A DNA stretch of 64,000 nucleotides from Takakia lepidozioides (lineage: Eukaryota > Streptophyta > Takakiopsida > Takakiales > Takakiaceae): the NCBI GenBank assembly GCA_030704615.1, contig CM060732.1, positions 65,885,053 through 65,949,052 on the forward strand. The letters are read 5' to 3'. The notes beneath the pieces were generated by a model. It did no database searches. It was not told the origin of the DNA and saw only the letters and a program-made list of their open reading frames with translations. Made by a program: the position numbers and the translations under genes. Position 1 is the stretch's first letter. Each line of letters opens with the position of its first letter. Below are positions 9,481 through 22,059 of this stretch, in pieces.

Positions 9481-10796
9481 CATTCTCAAATCTGGAATTG
9501 CGTCATATATTAACTTGGAAACTGCCCTTGCGGACATATTGTACGCCAAATGCAGGAGCATGAAGGACGGATGACAAGTATTTAAGAGTATGGTTGTACG
9601 AGATGTGGTCTCATGGAGTGCCATGATTGCTGGGTATGCTCAGGATGGGTGTAGTAGAGAGGCATTTGAGGTTTATAAGAAAATGCAACAGGAAGGGGTG
9701 ACACGCAATAGGGTCACCTTCATCTGCGTCAGATATAACTTTGGAGAATACACTTGTGACATGTATGCCAAATGTGGGAACATGAAGGATGCGCATCAAG
9801 TGTTTGACAAGATGACTAAATGAGACGTGGTCTCATGGAGTGCCATGATCGCATGATACGTACAGGATGGGTCTAGTAGGGAGGCTTTCAAGATCTATGA
9901 GCAGATGGAACTTGAAGGGGTGATGCCCAACCATGTCACATTTATTTGCATTCTCAATGCGTGTGCCAGCCTTGGAGCCTTGGGAAAGGGTAAAGAGGTC
10001 CATGCTGACATCCTGAAAGCTGGAATTATGTCATGTGTAAATCTGGAGACTGCACTTGTAGACATGTAAGCCAAATGTGGGAGCTTAGAGGATGCGCGTG
10101 AAGTGTTTGACAGTATGGCTAAACAAGATGTGGTCTCATGGAATACGCTGATCATAGGATATGCTCAGCACGGGTGTGGTAGGGAGGCCTTGCTCCTATT
10201 GGAACAAATGCAACAGGAAGGTGTGAAGCCTAATAGTAGTACCTTCATATCTGTCTTTTCAGCATGCAGCCATGGGGGCCTAGTGGATGAAAGCCATCAG
10301 TGCTTTGATTCCTTGAGACAAGATCATGGTCTCACTGCTACAGTGTAGCATTTTAGCTGCATGGTGGACTTTCTTGGCCGTGCAGGGCGATTGATGAAGC
10401 AGAGGACTTAATTAACACATGCCAATCATGCCAGATGTTGGGGTATGGACGGCCTTGCTTGGTGCCTGTAGAGTTTGGAGATGTGGAGATAGCAGAACAT
10501 GCAGCAAAGAGCATTCTCAAGATTGATCTGGAGCACTCTGCGGCTTATGTGTTGCTATCAAACATTTATGCTGCGACTGGCAGGTGGGATGATAAAGCAA
10601 GGGTGAGACAATGGTATCAGAAAGGAGCCAGGGTGCAGCTGCATTGAGGTTGACAACATGATGCATACTTTTGTTGTAAGAGACAAATTGCATCCACAAA
10701 TTCAGGAAATTCATGCTGAGCTGCAGAGATTGTTTGGGCTGATGAAGGGGGTGGGATATGTTCCTGACACACGCTTTGTGTTACATGACATTTAGA
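9481..10796 (+). pseudogene. PPR-E-E+-DYW-type pseudogene, truncated at the DYW start
   Basis: Motifs run in correct order: PPR triplets (RDVVSWSAMIAGYAQDG, ALGKGKEVHADILKAG, AKQDVVSWNTLIIGYAQHG), then E1 (SACSHGGLVDESHQCFDSL), E2 (HSAAYVLLSNIYAATGRW), E+ (MMHTFVVRD) and the DYW entry (LMKGVGYVPDTRFVLHDI). Stops or frameshifts lie near 9823, 9855, 10070, 10348, 10410 and 10645. The protein breaks off at FVLHDI and the sequence jumps straight into MYVKCGCIEDA, a mid-PPR motif, which looks like an unequal crossover joint. Confidence 0.8.
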
Positions 10797-12652
10797 GGAC
10801 ATGTATGTCAAATGTGGGTGCATCGAGGATGCAAATGGAGTGTTTGACAGTATAGCTGAACGTGATGTGGTGTCGTGGAGTGTGATGATTGCAAGATATG
10901 CACAGCAAGGGTGCGGGATGGAGGCTTTGGAGACCTATGAGCAAATGATGTGCGAAGGGGTGAAAACCAACCACATCACATTTGTTTGTGTTTGCAATGC
11001 GTGTGCAAGCCTGGGAGCTCTGGGAAAGGGGAAAGAGGTCCATGGTGACATCGTCAAAGCTGGAATTGTACCAGATGTCATCCTGAACACTGGGCGTGGG
11101 ATGGAGGCTAGAGAGCTATGAGCAAATGATGTGCGAAGGGGTGAAGCCCAACCACATAACGTTTGTTTGCTTTTGCAATGCGTGTGCAAGCCTGGCTGCC
11201 CTGGAAAAAGGGAAAGAGGTCCATGGTGACATCGTCAAAGCTGGAATTGTACCAGATGTCATCCTGAACACTGGCCTGGTGGACATGTATGCCAAATGTG
11301 GGTGCATTAAGGATGCGAGGGGAGTTAATTTCAACACTATCGCTGAACGAGATGTGGTGTCGTGGAAAGCGATGCTTGCAGGGGTATGCACAGCAGGGGC
11401 GTGGGATGGAGGCTTTGGAGACCTATGAGCAAATGATGGGGGAAGGGGTGAAGCCCAACCACATCACATTTTGTGTGCGTTTGCAGTGTGTGTGCAAGCT
11501 TGGCAGCCCTGGAAAAGGGCAAAGAAGTACATGGTTGCATCGCCAAAGCTGGAATTGTACCAGATGTGATTATGAACAATACCCTCGTGGACATATATGC
11601 CAAATGTGGGAGCATTGAGGATGCGGAGGGAGTGTTCAACAGTATGGCTGAACGAGATTTGGTGTCATGGAATACCATGTTTGCAGGATATGCACAGCAG
11701 GGGCGCGGGATGGAGGCCTTGGAGACCTATGAGCAAATGATGGGGGAAGGGGTGAAGTGCAACCACATCACATTTGTGTGCGTTTGCAATGCTTGTGCAA
11801 AGAGTGCATGGTGACATCATCAAAGGTAGAATTGTACCAAATGTCATTCTGGGCACTGCCCTGGTGGACATGTATGCGAAATGTTGGTGCATTGAGGATG
11901 CAAAGGGAGTATTTGATAATGTGGCTGGCTTGAAGCCGGACAATATCACCTTTATATGTGTTCTCTCTGCATGCAGCCACACTGGCCTACTGAATGAAGG
12001 AAGACGCTACTTCGATTCCCTGAGTCAAGATCATGGTGTCACCCCGCCAGTAAAGCACTTTGGCTATGGTGGACCTTCTGGACGTGCGGGACAACTACAT
12101 GAGGCAGTGGATCTGATTAATAAAATGCCAGATGTTGTGGTGTGGAAGGCCTTGCTTGGTGCCTGCAGAATCCATGGCAATGTGGAGATGGCTGAATATG
12201 TGGCAACATCTATCCTCAAGTGGGATGAACAGGATGCCGCGACTTATGTATTGCTATATCAAACATCTATGTTGCAGCTGGCAGGTGGGATGATACTGCA
12301 AAGGTGAGAAGAATGATGAAGGTCAGAGGGGTTAGAAAGGAGCCAGATGACAAGTTGCATCCCAAAATTAAGGAAATCCATGCTGAACTGAGAAGATTGT
12401 CTGGGCAGATGAAGGAGGCGGGGTATGTGCCTGACACACGTTTTTTATTGCATGATGTGGAGGAAGCTGAGAAGCTAGCCATTGGTTTTGGGCTGATCAA
12501 CACGACTCATCAAGAATCTTCGAGTGTGTGGAGACTGCCACATCTCCACCAAATTCAGCTCAAAGATTGTTGGCCGAGCAATTGTTGTATGGGACGCTAA
12601 CTACTTTCCACCACTTTGAAGATGGGATTTGTTCTTGTGGTGATTATTGATG
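10797..12652 (+). pseudogene. PPR-E-DYW pseudogene with duplicated triplets and a broken DYW deaminase domain
   Basis: Three or four near-identical PLS triplets (GKEVHGDIVKAGIVPDVILN, MYAKCGCI, AERDVVSWKAMLAG) repeat about every 300 bp between 10801 and 11900, with frameshifts at about 11095, 11325, 11465 and 11800. E motifs follow (ACSHTGLLNEGRRYFDSLSQ, ALLGACRIHGNVEMAEYVAT), then the DYW domain. E+ has lost about 18 residues after VRKEP. In DYW, VLHDVEE jumps to [13 protein letters not shown], deleting the stretch that carries the HxE catalytic motif. CGDCH survives in a shifted frame, and the C-terminus reads [14 protein letters not shown] with TGA where Trp is expected. An intact relative would edit organellar RNA; this one cannot deaminate. 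Confidence 0.82.
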
Positions 12653-13868
12653 AAAGGATGTTTTCTTGGAAAGATGCTAGTGTCTGGTGACAGTGGATGG
12701 AATTCAGAGTGCCGTCCTAATTCTGTGTTTGGGTGGTGGAGCTTCTCCAAAGCTTGAAGATGGCAGTGAATACGAATTTTAATCCCTAAACGCCAGCTGG
12801 CCCAAAACGGGCCATTTTCTGGGCTCAAACAGGTCTGCCAGTCGCAGATTTCGGTCGATTTTGATTTTTTTTGTTGGGTGCACTGCGTGTCGACGGCAGG
12901 ATGGTCCATGCGAGAGCAATTGCCCAGATCAGGATGGACCAGGATGGACGGTAGAAATCTAGGGCTTTTCTTGGGGTGATTCTGATTGCGCCTGCTCCCG
13001 CCTCTTTGTTTTCCTGTGCATAGCTCACAAAAGAGTATCTCATACCCCCTGCACTTTGACCAAGTCCCTGCTCTTGCCATGGGCTCCAATTCTGGTGATT
13101 TTGGGCTTGTTGGAACAAGGGGGACGTGGGGAACACCTTCTGGGGTACAGCAGGCTGAGCCAATGCCATTTCGACATGCAAAATCTTGCAAATCTCCATT
13201 TTTTATTTTGTTTTTGCAAAAAATCCCAAAAATGGGTCCCACTCGCAACGGTGGGGTTTTCGCAGCATTTGTCTGATTGGCTCGAAATTTGGGCAGGACC
13301 TGCCAGGGGTAGGTGGCAACATGTTGTCCGGTCGTTTTTTGCAGATGCACTTTTCTCAAAAAATTACGCTCGTATTTCTGGCCGGGGGTCAATTTTTAGG
13401 GAAAAGTCAACGGAGGCCTGCGGGCGTTTACGAGTTAATGAGCTTGATGAGAGGGCAGCCCTGTGCACAAGTTTGTTCAGCATCTTAAATTTGGACATGT
13501 TTGTTTGTTTGTCGTGTGGCTTTGGATGGAGCCCTTGACGAACTTGCATGAATATTGTCAAAAGCTAGCCTTAACCCACCAAGATCCAATCCCATGGTGG
13601 ATGCTTGAAAGTTCATATAGTGAATGTAAGGGTATTTGGGTATGTTGTTATTGATTGATGTGGCTTGTGAAAATTGAACATTGACATGCAGATCCACCAT
13701 TTTTCTTCCAGAAAAAAACAAAACACGGGATCTCTGCATGTAACACCGTGGGGATGACCCACCCTTTTTTTGTGAAAAATTGAACGTAGTTCTCAGAATT
13801 CGTCACTAGTAGTGCGGAGCAACGCGAAGCCCTAGTAATATATCATTGCAAGCTATCCTTACTATCAA
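12653..13868. other. Spacer after the PPR cluster
   Basis: No convincing gene. A 263-codon minus-strand frame (12601-13392) overlaps the DYW relic and matches nothing I know. GGGATGACCCACCCTTTTTTT at 13752-13775 repeats 8241-8265. Confidence 0.4.
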
Positions 13869-14007
13869 TCGGGTAGCTCAGTTGGTAGGGAACTGAGTGC
13901 CACAACGGTGGTTGTGGGTTCCACCTCACCTGCTGTCTTTGGAGTGTAACTGTCCCTTCCCTTGGTGGGTCCCTTGAGCATCTGGTGAGAAAGAAAAGAA
14001 AAGAATC
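13869..14007 (+). mobile_element. Probable tRNA-derived SINE
   Basis: An A-box-like GTAGCTCAGTTGG near 13873 and a weak B-box-like GTGGGTTCCACCTC near 13914 are spaced as in a tRNA gene. About 60 bp of unrelated body and an A-rich tail (GAGAAAGAAAAGAAAAGAAT) follow. The stems do not pair well enough for a real tRNA. Head, body and A-rich tail are the layout of a plant SINE. Confidence 0.4.
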
Positions 14008-15133
14008 ATGTACAATCACATTATGCATTCGAATTATCACCAATCTGCAAAAATAGTGCTGGTCTTGTATCATGTTCAGGACAACCAGACTGGTAGGATA
14101 CCAAAGGTTCCACAAAATGTTCATACCAATCTGCTATACATATATTTGCAGATGTATTTTGTCTAGATACTCTGATATGAGTATCTAATATCATGATCAC
14201 AATACCAGCTGGTCTCAGGATGCCAGACCATCGTATAGACATATTCACAGACCAGACTTGGTCTGGTCTTACATACGAGTGCATATACCAATACAGTATA
14301 ATTATATAGGGTAAAACATGTTGCCCGTGTAAACCTTGGTCATTAGCTAGATTGTAGAGTTATCGGTAAATTCTCAGGTCAATTCCACCCACTTGAAGGG
14401 CAATCTCGTCAGTGTCCAGCGAGGATGCGCGTTTGTATTCAATTGGGGTCCAAGTCCAAACTCAAAACACTTGCCTAGACTCATTGGCCGGTCTGAATTT
14501 GCGGATAATTCACTGAGAGTAAGAAGCCCAGTCTCTGCTTTATAGCACCTCTGCCCACTTTCTCTGAAGTCATTTTCATTTGCTTGGGCAGACTAGAAAA
14601 TCCAGGGAGGTCAGAGTCATGCAATGGCCTCAAAGTAACAAAGGAGAAGAATGAGCAGAAGGAGAATAGAGGGCAGGAATGGGGAGCAGGGCAGGTGGCA
14701 GGGGCATTGATGGGGGCACCCGGAGAGCAATGAAGAGCGGGGACAGCGACAGTGAAGGTTGAGAGGGAAGGGCGGTCCTTGGATTCTGCCAGCGAGGGGG
14801 ACCCACAAAAATACAAAGCGCAAGGTTGATGGCAGCGCGCAGTCTTGTCTGTACCAGCAGGTGAGAGTGTGTCAGAGGGTCAGACCAGCTCCGACCATGC
14901 CCACCTCCATCGCACTTACTAGGTATTGCGCCGACGGAAGGCGAACAAGGCAGGCCAGAGCGGGGACGAAGGAGTTGGTTGGGCTAGGGAGCAAGGAGAC
15001 CCATTTCATTCCAGCAATCTATCTTCACCACAGTGTACAATGATGATGGTGTCCTCCAGTGCCAAATGGCTGCTTATGCAGAAGAAACAGTGGTGAGTGA
15101 CGGTGATGGCTGCACGGTGATGGCTGCAGGAAT
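14008..15133. other. Spacer and likely promoter/5' region of the LRR receptor gene
   Basis: The first part contains palindrome-prone CCAGACTGGT/ACCAGACTTGGTCTGGTC words (14090-14270). The part after 14480 is richer in G+C and purines and leads into the LRR receptor gene. No other gene is seen. Confidence 0.4.
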
Positions 15134-15154
15134 GTGATGCTTGTGTTAGAGAAA

Positions 15155-18100
15155 ATGGAGAGTTTCACACGCACTGTTGGGGCACTGCTGTGGCTGGTGG
15201 CGTCTTTACCTGCATTGTGCGCGATCGCTCCAGACGCCGAGCTGCTTCTGGCTTTTAAGAACGGACTCCAGAGTCCTGGCGTTCTTGCTAACTCCTGGTT
15301 AGCGAGTAATGTGGACTCTGCTGGGTGCCCCCAGCAGTGGTACGGGTTAGAGCTCACAGAACCTAATTGTCGTGTTACTGCTCTTTCTCTAACAAGTCTG
15401 TCACTTTCTGGAGAAGTGACGCCTGCTACATTGGGCGGTCTGTCGCAGCTTATGTCCCTCTCCCTGTCTAATAATCTTATCAATGGTTCGCTGCCAAATG
15501 ACCTGGGAACCCTGACGCTGCTTCAAAACATGGACTTTGCTCATAATTTTTTGGAAGGACCTATCCCTGATAGTTTTGGGGCCCTTCAAAGCCTGGTTAA
15601 CATTTCGCTAGCTGGCAATGCCCTTTCGGGCAGCATCGCACCCGTTCTAGAGCTCCAGCAGCTGGAGTCGCTGAATCTCTCCGCAAATGCACTCACGGGT
15701 ACCCTACAGTTCAACAGTACTCTCGTGCAAACCGCCAAATTGAAGGGGCTCGACCTCAGCAACAATCAGCTTGCAGGCGCGATCACGCCCTTGCTCGCCA
15801 GCTTGCCCTTTCTTTCTCTTTTGAACCTCTCCTCTAATTCCTTCTCCGGAATAATTCCTCCTGAACTTGGGCGATGCAGTTCACTGATCTCACTTGACCT
15901 TAGTAGGAATAAGCTATCAGGTCCCACACCCACCATGGACCTCATGGAGGCGCTAGCGACGCTCAGACTTAGTGATAATGCACTCATCGGCTTTGTTCCT
16001 CAGCAACTGCTAGACGACCGAGCACCGCTTCTGCAAGAGCTGGACTTGACCAGGAACAGCCTTTCCGGTATTGCTCTCTATTTTCTTGTGTACCCAAGGA
16101 AGAGCTGGTGGTTTTTGATGTGTCGCTAGTGTCTCAAGTTGCAGTTTTGAAATTTGTCTACTTCTATGTACTTCGAGGGTTTGTTTGTGGCTGCCCTTGG
16201 AGGGTTGGCGGAAATAGGGACGAAAGGATGGGTTTGTAAAGTTGTAGTCACAAGCCTTGCAGATGTATACTGGTCTGTCAGGTTCTGCTGAATGAAAATT
16301 TTAAACTGGTTCTAAAATTGGAGTGAAACCGAATGTCAACTTTGTGAATCAACTCGGTTTGTGTTCTTGCTCTCATGTTGGGTCCACGAGTTTACATATA
16401 GATGATGGGTGCAATGATGGGATGGGTTCTTGTTGTGGGCTATGGAGGGTGCAGGCATGTTGGGACAAATAACCTCAAGCACACTGAAAATAGTAAAGCT
16501 AGCTTCGAATAGGCTGGAGGGTCCACTCCCAGCTAAGCTAGGGTCATGTGTGGCGGTAGACCTCAGTAGTAACCTTTTTTCTGGTAACATTCCGTTGGGA
16601 GGCTGGACCTCTAATTTAGAAATGCTGAACCTTAGTAACAATTCCCTCACAGGCCTTCTTGACCCCGAAGCTTTCAAGCAGCTCTTTAGATTAACATCTC
16701 TTGATGTTAGCTTCAATCAGCTGGTGGGATCAATTCCCTCCAAGCTTTTCACATCCCAATCTGTGACACAGCTAGTCTTGTCAAACAATGGTTTCACTGG
16801 ATCTCTTCTTTCCTTGCCATCTCAGATGATGGCACCTCTTCAGATATTAGATCTTTCTGATAATCGCTTGACAGGACAGATCCCAAGCACAATAGGGGGT
16901 TTTCCAGGGCTGCAAGTGTTGAATCTAAGTGCTAATCAGCTGTCAGGGAGCATCCCATGGCAGCTGTCGAAGCTTTCTCTCCTGCAAGTCCTGGATGTTT
17001 CCATTAACTCTCTAAGTGGCCCAGTTCCTGCGATGCTTCCAGCTGGCCTTAAATGGTTAAATGTCTCATATAACAACCTAGCTGGCACTATTCCTGCAAG
17101 GCTAGTGACACTCTTCTCAAATTCATCCTTTTATCCAGGGAACCCACATCTTCTGTGGCCAATCACACCTGCCTTTCCAGATCCTTCAAGTCAGGGAGTG
17201 CAGGTCAGCCTGAGGAGGGGTCGGAAAAGAACAGGGTTGGCTGTGAAAGTTGGGCTGATAGGAGGGTGCACTGTCGGAGCAGCACTGGTTATAGCATGCT
17301 TACTAGTTTACTACCGGAACACCTCCAGGTCTGCAAGGAGCCCCAAGTTGGTGAATGTGTATAGGGATGGCAAACCTGACCCTGATTTCAATGCCGACAA
17401 TGAGCATGGTGAGCCCCTACCCTCGGTGCAAAGGGGGGCTGCTGGAAGGAATGTCTCAGTAGCAACAGTAAAGGCTGAGGTGAAGCTGGATGGACTAGAC
17501 TTGCAGAAGAGTGAGGAATCACCAGTGCGGGCCAAGTGGCAGACAGCAGCAGCAGTGTCCTCTGATGACGACTCCTCACAGTCTGCCGAACATCCCATGG
17601 TATTGAAAGTCCGTTCACCTGACCGGCTTGCGGGCGACCTTTTCTTCCTTGATGCCTCTCTTCTCTTTACAGCTGAAGAGCTCTCACGTGCCCCAGCTGA
17701 GGTGTTGGGCAGGAGCAGCCATGGCACCTCCTACAGGGCCACACTAGATAATGGCCATGTCCTCACTGTCAAGTGGCTCCGTGAGGGCCTAGCCAAGAGT
17801 AAGAAAGACTTTACTCGTGAAGCCAAAAAATTTGGCGGTATCAAGCATCCTAATGTGGTTTCACTGAGAGGCTATTATTGGGGGCCTCGCGAACATGAGA
17901 AGCTCCTACTGTCGGATCACATCAGCGCAGGCAGCTTGGCTGCTCACCTCTATGGTGAGTCTCCATCCCATTTCATCATGTTGTTATGTTTGTCATTCAC
18001 AAATGCCATGCCTACATTTGACAAATGTCACATCCCTTTGAAGATGCAATTAAACTGACATGCAGAGTATTGGAAAAGTTTGTGCTTTGTTTGACAGTAG

Positions 18101-20238
18101 GTTGGCATGAGTGTTGTTTAGAAATTCCCAACCTTGGGGATGGATGTGCCTCGGGGCATGGTAGTCCAGATCCAAAGCTGTTAAGACAGTTACCCTGATC
18201 ACACAACCTTTAAAAGACTCTTAGGACTACTTGAAGTGCCTAGTGGACACTAAACAACAGCTAATACTGTTCTTCCTCCAATTTTGCTGCATGACTGTAT
18301 CTAATTGCATGTCTGCTGCTCTATTTTCACAGAGTGCCAGTAAGTGCAATCTTCCAAATTTGATTGCCTGGTGTACCATAAATGTGTTGCAGCCTAGTGT
18401 TTTGAAAATCACACGCTAGCCTTTTGATAAAGACTGCACCACAGTGGAAGGAGGTAGATATTTTGGGCCTTCTTCAGACTGGTTATCTTGCAGCCACGCA
18501 CCCAGTAGGCTAGACACCCTCCCAGTTGGGTCTTACTCTTGTATGATCTATTTTGTCTTTTGGCAGCCGGCAACGTTATCTGTAGCTGGTGGCAGTCAGG
18601 GAACATTGAGAAGTAAGTTATGGAAAGAGTCCAAAATGGTCTGTGGCGATCATAATAAGAATATTGCCAACCCTGCTGGTCTTAAGTTCGTAGCAGTGAA
18701 CATATTAGTACCTTCACTGCTAGTTTAAGTGTAGACCCTGCAAGCATATGAACTGGAGGGAGGGACATGTCCTCATTAAACTCGGTTTGTTGCAGCCTTG
18801 TGGCCATACACCTGTAACCATTTTGGGTTAAGGTGGAGAGGGGGATATGAAGAAGGGAATTTACAGCCATCAGCAGAGCTCGCTCCAGTATTGCAACCTC
18901 CATAACCTCAATTAATCCAGAAGGGGTTCTCCTTCTATTATATTGATTACACTTATGCCTTCAAAGTCGCCTTGTAGACCTTGTTCCCAGACTTGGAGCT
19001 GTTTAGAGGATGAGGAGATAGAAGGAGAAGCAATGATGCACAAATCCTTGCTCCAAGAACAGGACTAGCAAGCTCTTTTGATTTCCCAGGTTTTCTCGCA
19101 ATCGATATTCTACCCAAAATGATGTCCACAAGTGAGACAAAGGTGTTTTTTTCTGAATGGGTAAGCTTAGAACTTAAAAGATGACACATGACAGCGAGTG
19201 ACTGCGGCACGGTTTCCTACTGTGGTGGTGGTGGTGTCACATTGTGAAGCAGCCCATGGTGTGGTTGTTATCCTTGAGTGCAGGTCGTGGCTTCAGAAAA
19301 CTCGGTGAGTGGCTACAGTTGTTTATAGTGGTGTATAGACTTCATGTATCCCCCGCCTGCCATCAGATGCTTTGCAGGTGATTGGATGAAGGTGGAGGCA
19401 CTCGTGCATGAATGAATGAATCGTGCTACACTAGCAGAGCTGCACTCTTCTTTTCTGGTCAATGTGACTTTCAGGTCTCCTCAGCCTGGCCAGATGAACT
19501 ACATGCCTGAGTTGAGTATGTAGTTTGTATTTCTTAGGGGCTTGGTGTAGCACACCTTGGAAAAGGTCTGGAAAGCCAGATCTGGAAAGAGCAAGGCTGT
19601 CTAGAGGAGAGGGTGCACCAGTTTTAAGTACATGGCTGGGTGCAGATACGACAGGGTGCAGGCATCAATCTTTGACTTGGGAACAGCGACTGCAAGTAGC
19701 GGTGGGTGTTGCGAGTGGGTTGGCATATTTGCATGGTAAGCAGGGGGTGGCCCATGGCAATCTTAAGGCCAGTAATGTGCTACTGCAGGGCCCACAGCTG
19801 CAGGCACGTGTAGCTGACTACTGCCTGCATCGCCTTATGACTGCTGCGGGTACTGCCAACCAGATCCTGAATGCTGGTGCACTCGGCTACCGCTCACCAG
19901 AACTGGCTAGCACACGCAAACCCAAACCGTCACTGGCAGCAGATGTCTATGCGCTGGGTGTAATCCTGCTGGAGCTCTTGACAGGCAAAGGTGCAGGCGA
20001 CATTATGTCCGCCAACTGTGGGGCAGTGGATCTGCCTGATTGGGTGCGGCTGGTGGCCAATCAAGGGAGGCCTGTGGATTGTTTTGACTCGGCCCTTGTG
20101 GGTATTCACAGAGACCAGGACCCTCCCAAAGGAATGCATGAGGTGCTCACCATCGGGCTTTCCTGCATGGTTCCTCAAGCAGCCAGACCGAACATCCAAG
20201 TTGTGTATGAGCAGCTTGCTGCTGTCTTGCCTAGCTGA
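15155..20238 (+). CDS. GHR1: GHR1-like leucine-rich-repeat receptor pseudokinase (three exons)
   Basis: Exons 15155-16067, 16455-17954 and about 19646-20238 join in matching phases to about 1001 residues. The upstream in-frame ATG at 15134 would add 7 residues; I prefer 15155 because MESFTRTVGALLWLVASLPA is a normal signal peptide. The ectodomain has about 20 LRRs (LxxLxLSxNxLxGxIP). One membrane helix lies near 17235-17315 (VGLIGGCTVGAALVIACLLV). The kinase part opens APAEVLGRSSHGTSYRATLD and keeps the ATP-site lysine (TVKWLREG), but the catalytic loop is HGNLKASN instead of HRDLKxxN and DFG is replaced by DYC. These exact changes mark the GHR1 family (Arabidopsis GHR1, a plasma-membrane pseudokinase in guard-cell H2O2/ABA signalling and SLAC1 activation). 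The length fits the family. The last intron (1.7 kb) holds LINE-like debris. An alternative exon-3 acceptor lies at 19655. Confidence 0.88.
18690..19210 (-). mobile_element. Likely LINE 3'-end fragment inside the receptor intron
   Basis: On the minus strand GGCCACAAGGCTGCAACAAA and its surroundings match the 3' region of the LINE at 38559-39903 (GGCCACAAGGCTACAGCAAA). Both read ...CMATRLQQT or SMATRLQQT in one frame. No reverse transcriptase motif is left here. Confidence 0.4.
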
Positions 20239-22059
20239 CCTTTTTACAAAATGCACGTATTCATCAAAAAGGGAATGTGGATGCTGGAAAAGTAAAGGAC
20301 TCTGCACTTGCTCCTCGCCCTTGCATACCTAGGGGTATGCTTCTCCACTGACTGGAGGGAGCATTGTATTTGTGCCATTGAAAAGCCAGTGTTGGCCATT
20401 GGCCCTATTCAGAGAATAATGGAACCAGGATGACACCACCGAGTTCAGCTGGAAGGGGCCAGGTTGTCTTTTTCTTGGCTGAACTGAGAAGTATCCAGAG
20501 AGCACAAGGTTGTGGGCTAGTATCTCAAGATTGTGCTCCTCTTCCCGGTGACTTCCGGTTGCAACTCTGCTTGTGGGATGGCATTTGTGGACTAGAGCTT
20601 ATGACACCTGAACTGTATCAAAGGAGACATTATACCATGCCATGCTGGAAAGCCTTTCCTCATCTGAGTCTCTGGCAGCAGCTGCAAGCTTGAGAAATAC
20701 TCCATAGTACTCACGACATTGTGTGGCCTCGTTGTAAATGAGATGTGTAGCTTGGGAAGAGGAGCGCACAAGGATTCAGGCCTTTTGCCTGTGTGGGGTA
20801 TTGGTGATTGTTGATCCTCTCCATGGTGTGAATGGAGAAAAATGTAGTGTTAGGTAGAGTGAACTAGGTTGAACTAGCTTAGAAGTGTAGAAGTGTGCGA
20901 TGCAGCAGTTTTGTCCGGCAGTTTCCCAGCTCGGGAAAACTTTGCAATTCAAGGTTATGAAATGTACATCACTGAAGATGGATACTTCATGGAGTTAAAT
21001 TTGGGAACTTTCTGAAATACAAGGGCCCATTTGCATGGAGTTCCAAAGGATTTGCAAAGGATGGGCCTTGAGATACACCAAGAAACATTTTAGCTGGAAG
21101 CAGCTGTATTGATAGGTTAGCAAGCTAGGTGTAGAATGAATCCAATGCAAATGGTTGAAGAGGGATGCTGGAATTATCTATCCGGTAGAGTATTGTGATT
21201 GTCAGGGCAAGTTGTGCACACAGGCTGAAGCTACCATGTGAACTGTCAGTCCTTGTGACAGTGTTAAAGAAAGTGGGAACTCTCCACAAGGCTGGGCTGT
21301 GGTGCTTAAGTTTTTCTGATCACCAATGTGCACTCTATCCCTCGGTGGGTAATTTGTCAAAGTGACAACATTTTTGCTACCCAATTTTGTTGCACATGTA
21401 ACAATCCACATCTGATTGAAAGTATCTATGCGCATAGCCAAGCTTGCATACAATTGTCATCTCTAGTACGGCTTGATGATGCAGCCACATGTAGTCTTGC
21501 CACATGTAGTCTTGTCATCTCTAGTACGGCTTGACAATGCAGCCACATGTAGTTGAGGCAGGGCTTGTAGATGTTGTTAGAGACTGAGTGGCTGTGAATG
21601 CTTGTTTCAAGGGTTTTCCTCCATGTACAGGGCTCCATGATAAGTTATTTCGATATCCTTTTGCAGCACATCAATGATGTGTGCTTCATCTTTGTCATGA
21701 ACTTCAACATTTCATAGCTGGTACTTCATGGGGACAAGCACCATCCGCGGTCTCATTCCACATCCATGATGAGTGCTTCAATTGCCGTGGAACTGGAGCT
21801 GTGACACTTTCTAATCATGACCAACAAGGGAATGCCTAAAAGTGTCACATCCCCCAATGGTCCTTAACTTTCCTCCAAGGAGGAAAGGGATAAGGCAGTG
21901 CCTCCACCTCGAGTGTAAATCAGCTCAATTCAGACATGGCATGAAGAGAGAATACCCAGTGTATACACTGGGACAACATCGTTATTGGAGCACAGTTCAT
22001 GCAGAGATGAAATGAGGAAGAGGACACAGTTGATTCTACTACTACGATTCGAGAGCCTA
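20239..22059. other. Intergenic space between converging genes
   Basis: Holds the presumed 3' UTRs of the receptor gene (+) and the NEPRO gene (-). Apart from the short repeat at 21457-21553 I see no element or gene. Confidence 0.45.
21457..21553. repeat. Short direct duplication, 57-bp offset
   Basis: TCATCTCTAGTACGGCTTGA followed by ATGCAGCCACATGTAGT appears at 21458 and again at 21515. Between them CTTGCCACATGTAGT is an extra partial copy. Confidence 0.7.

Noticed and set aside
12601-13392. A 263-codon open frame on the minus strand
   Set aside because: It overlaps the DYW relic in antisense, its amino-acid text is low in hydrophobic order, and no family motif is present. Probably chance.
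13869-13940. A functional tRNA gene
   Set aside because: Only the D-arm is good; anticodon and T arms do not fold and an A-rich tail follows, so a SINE is more likely.
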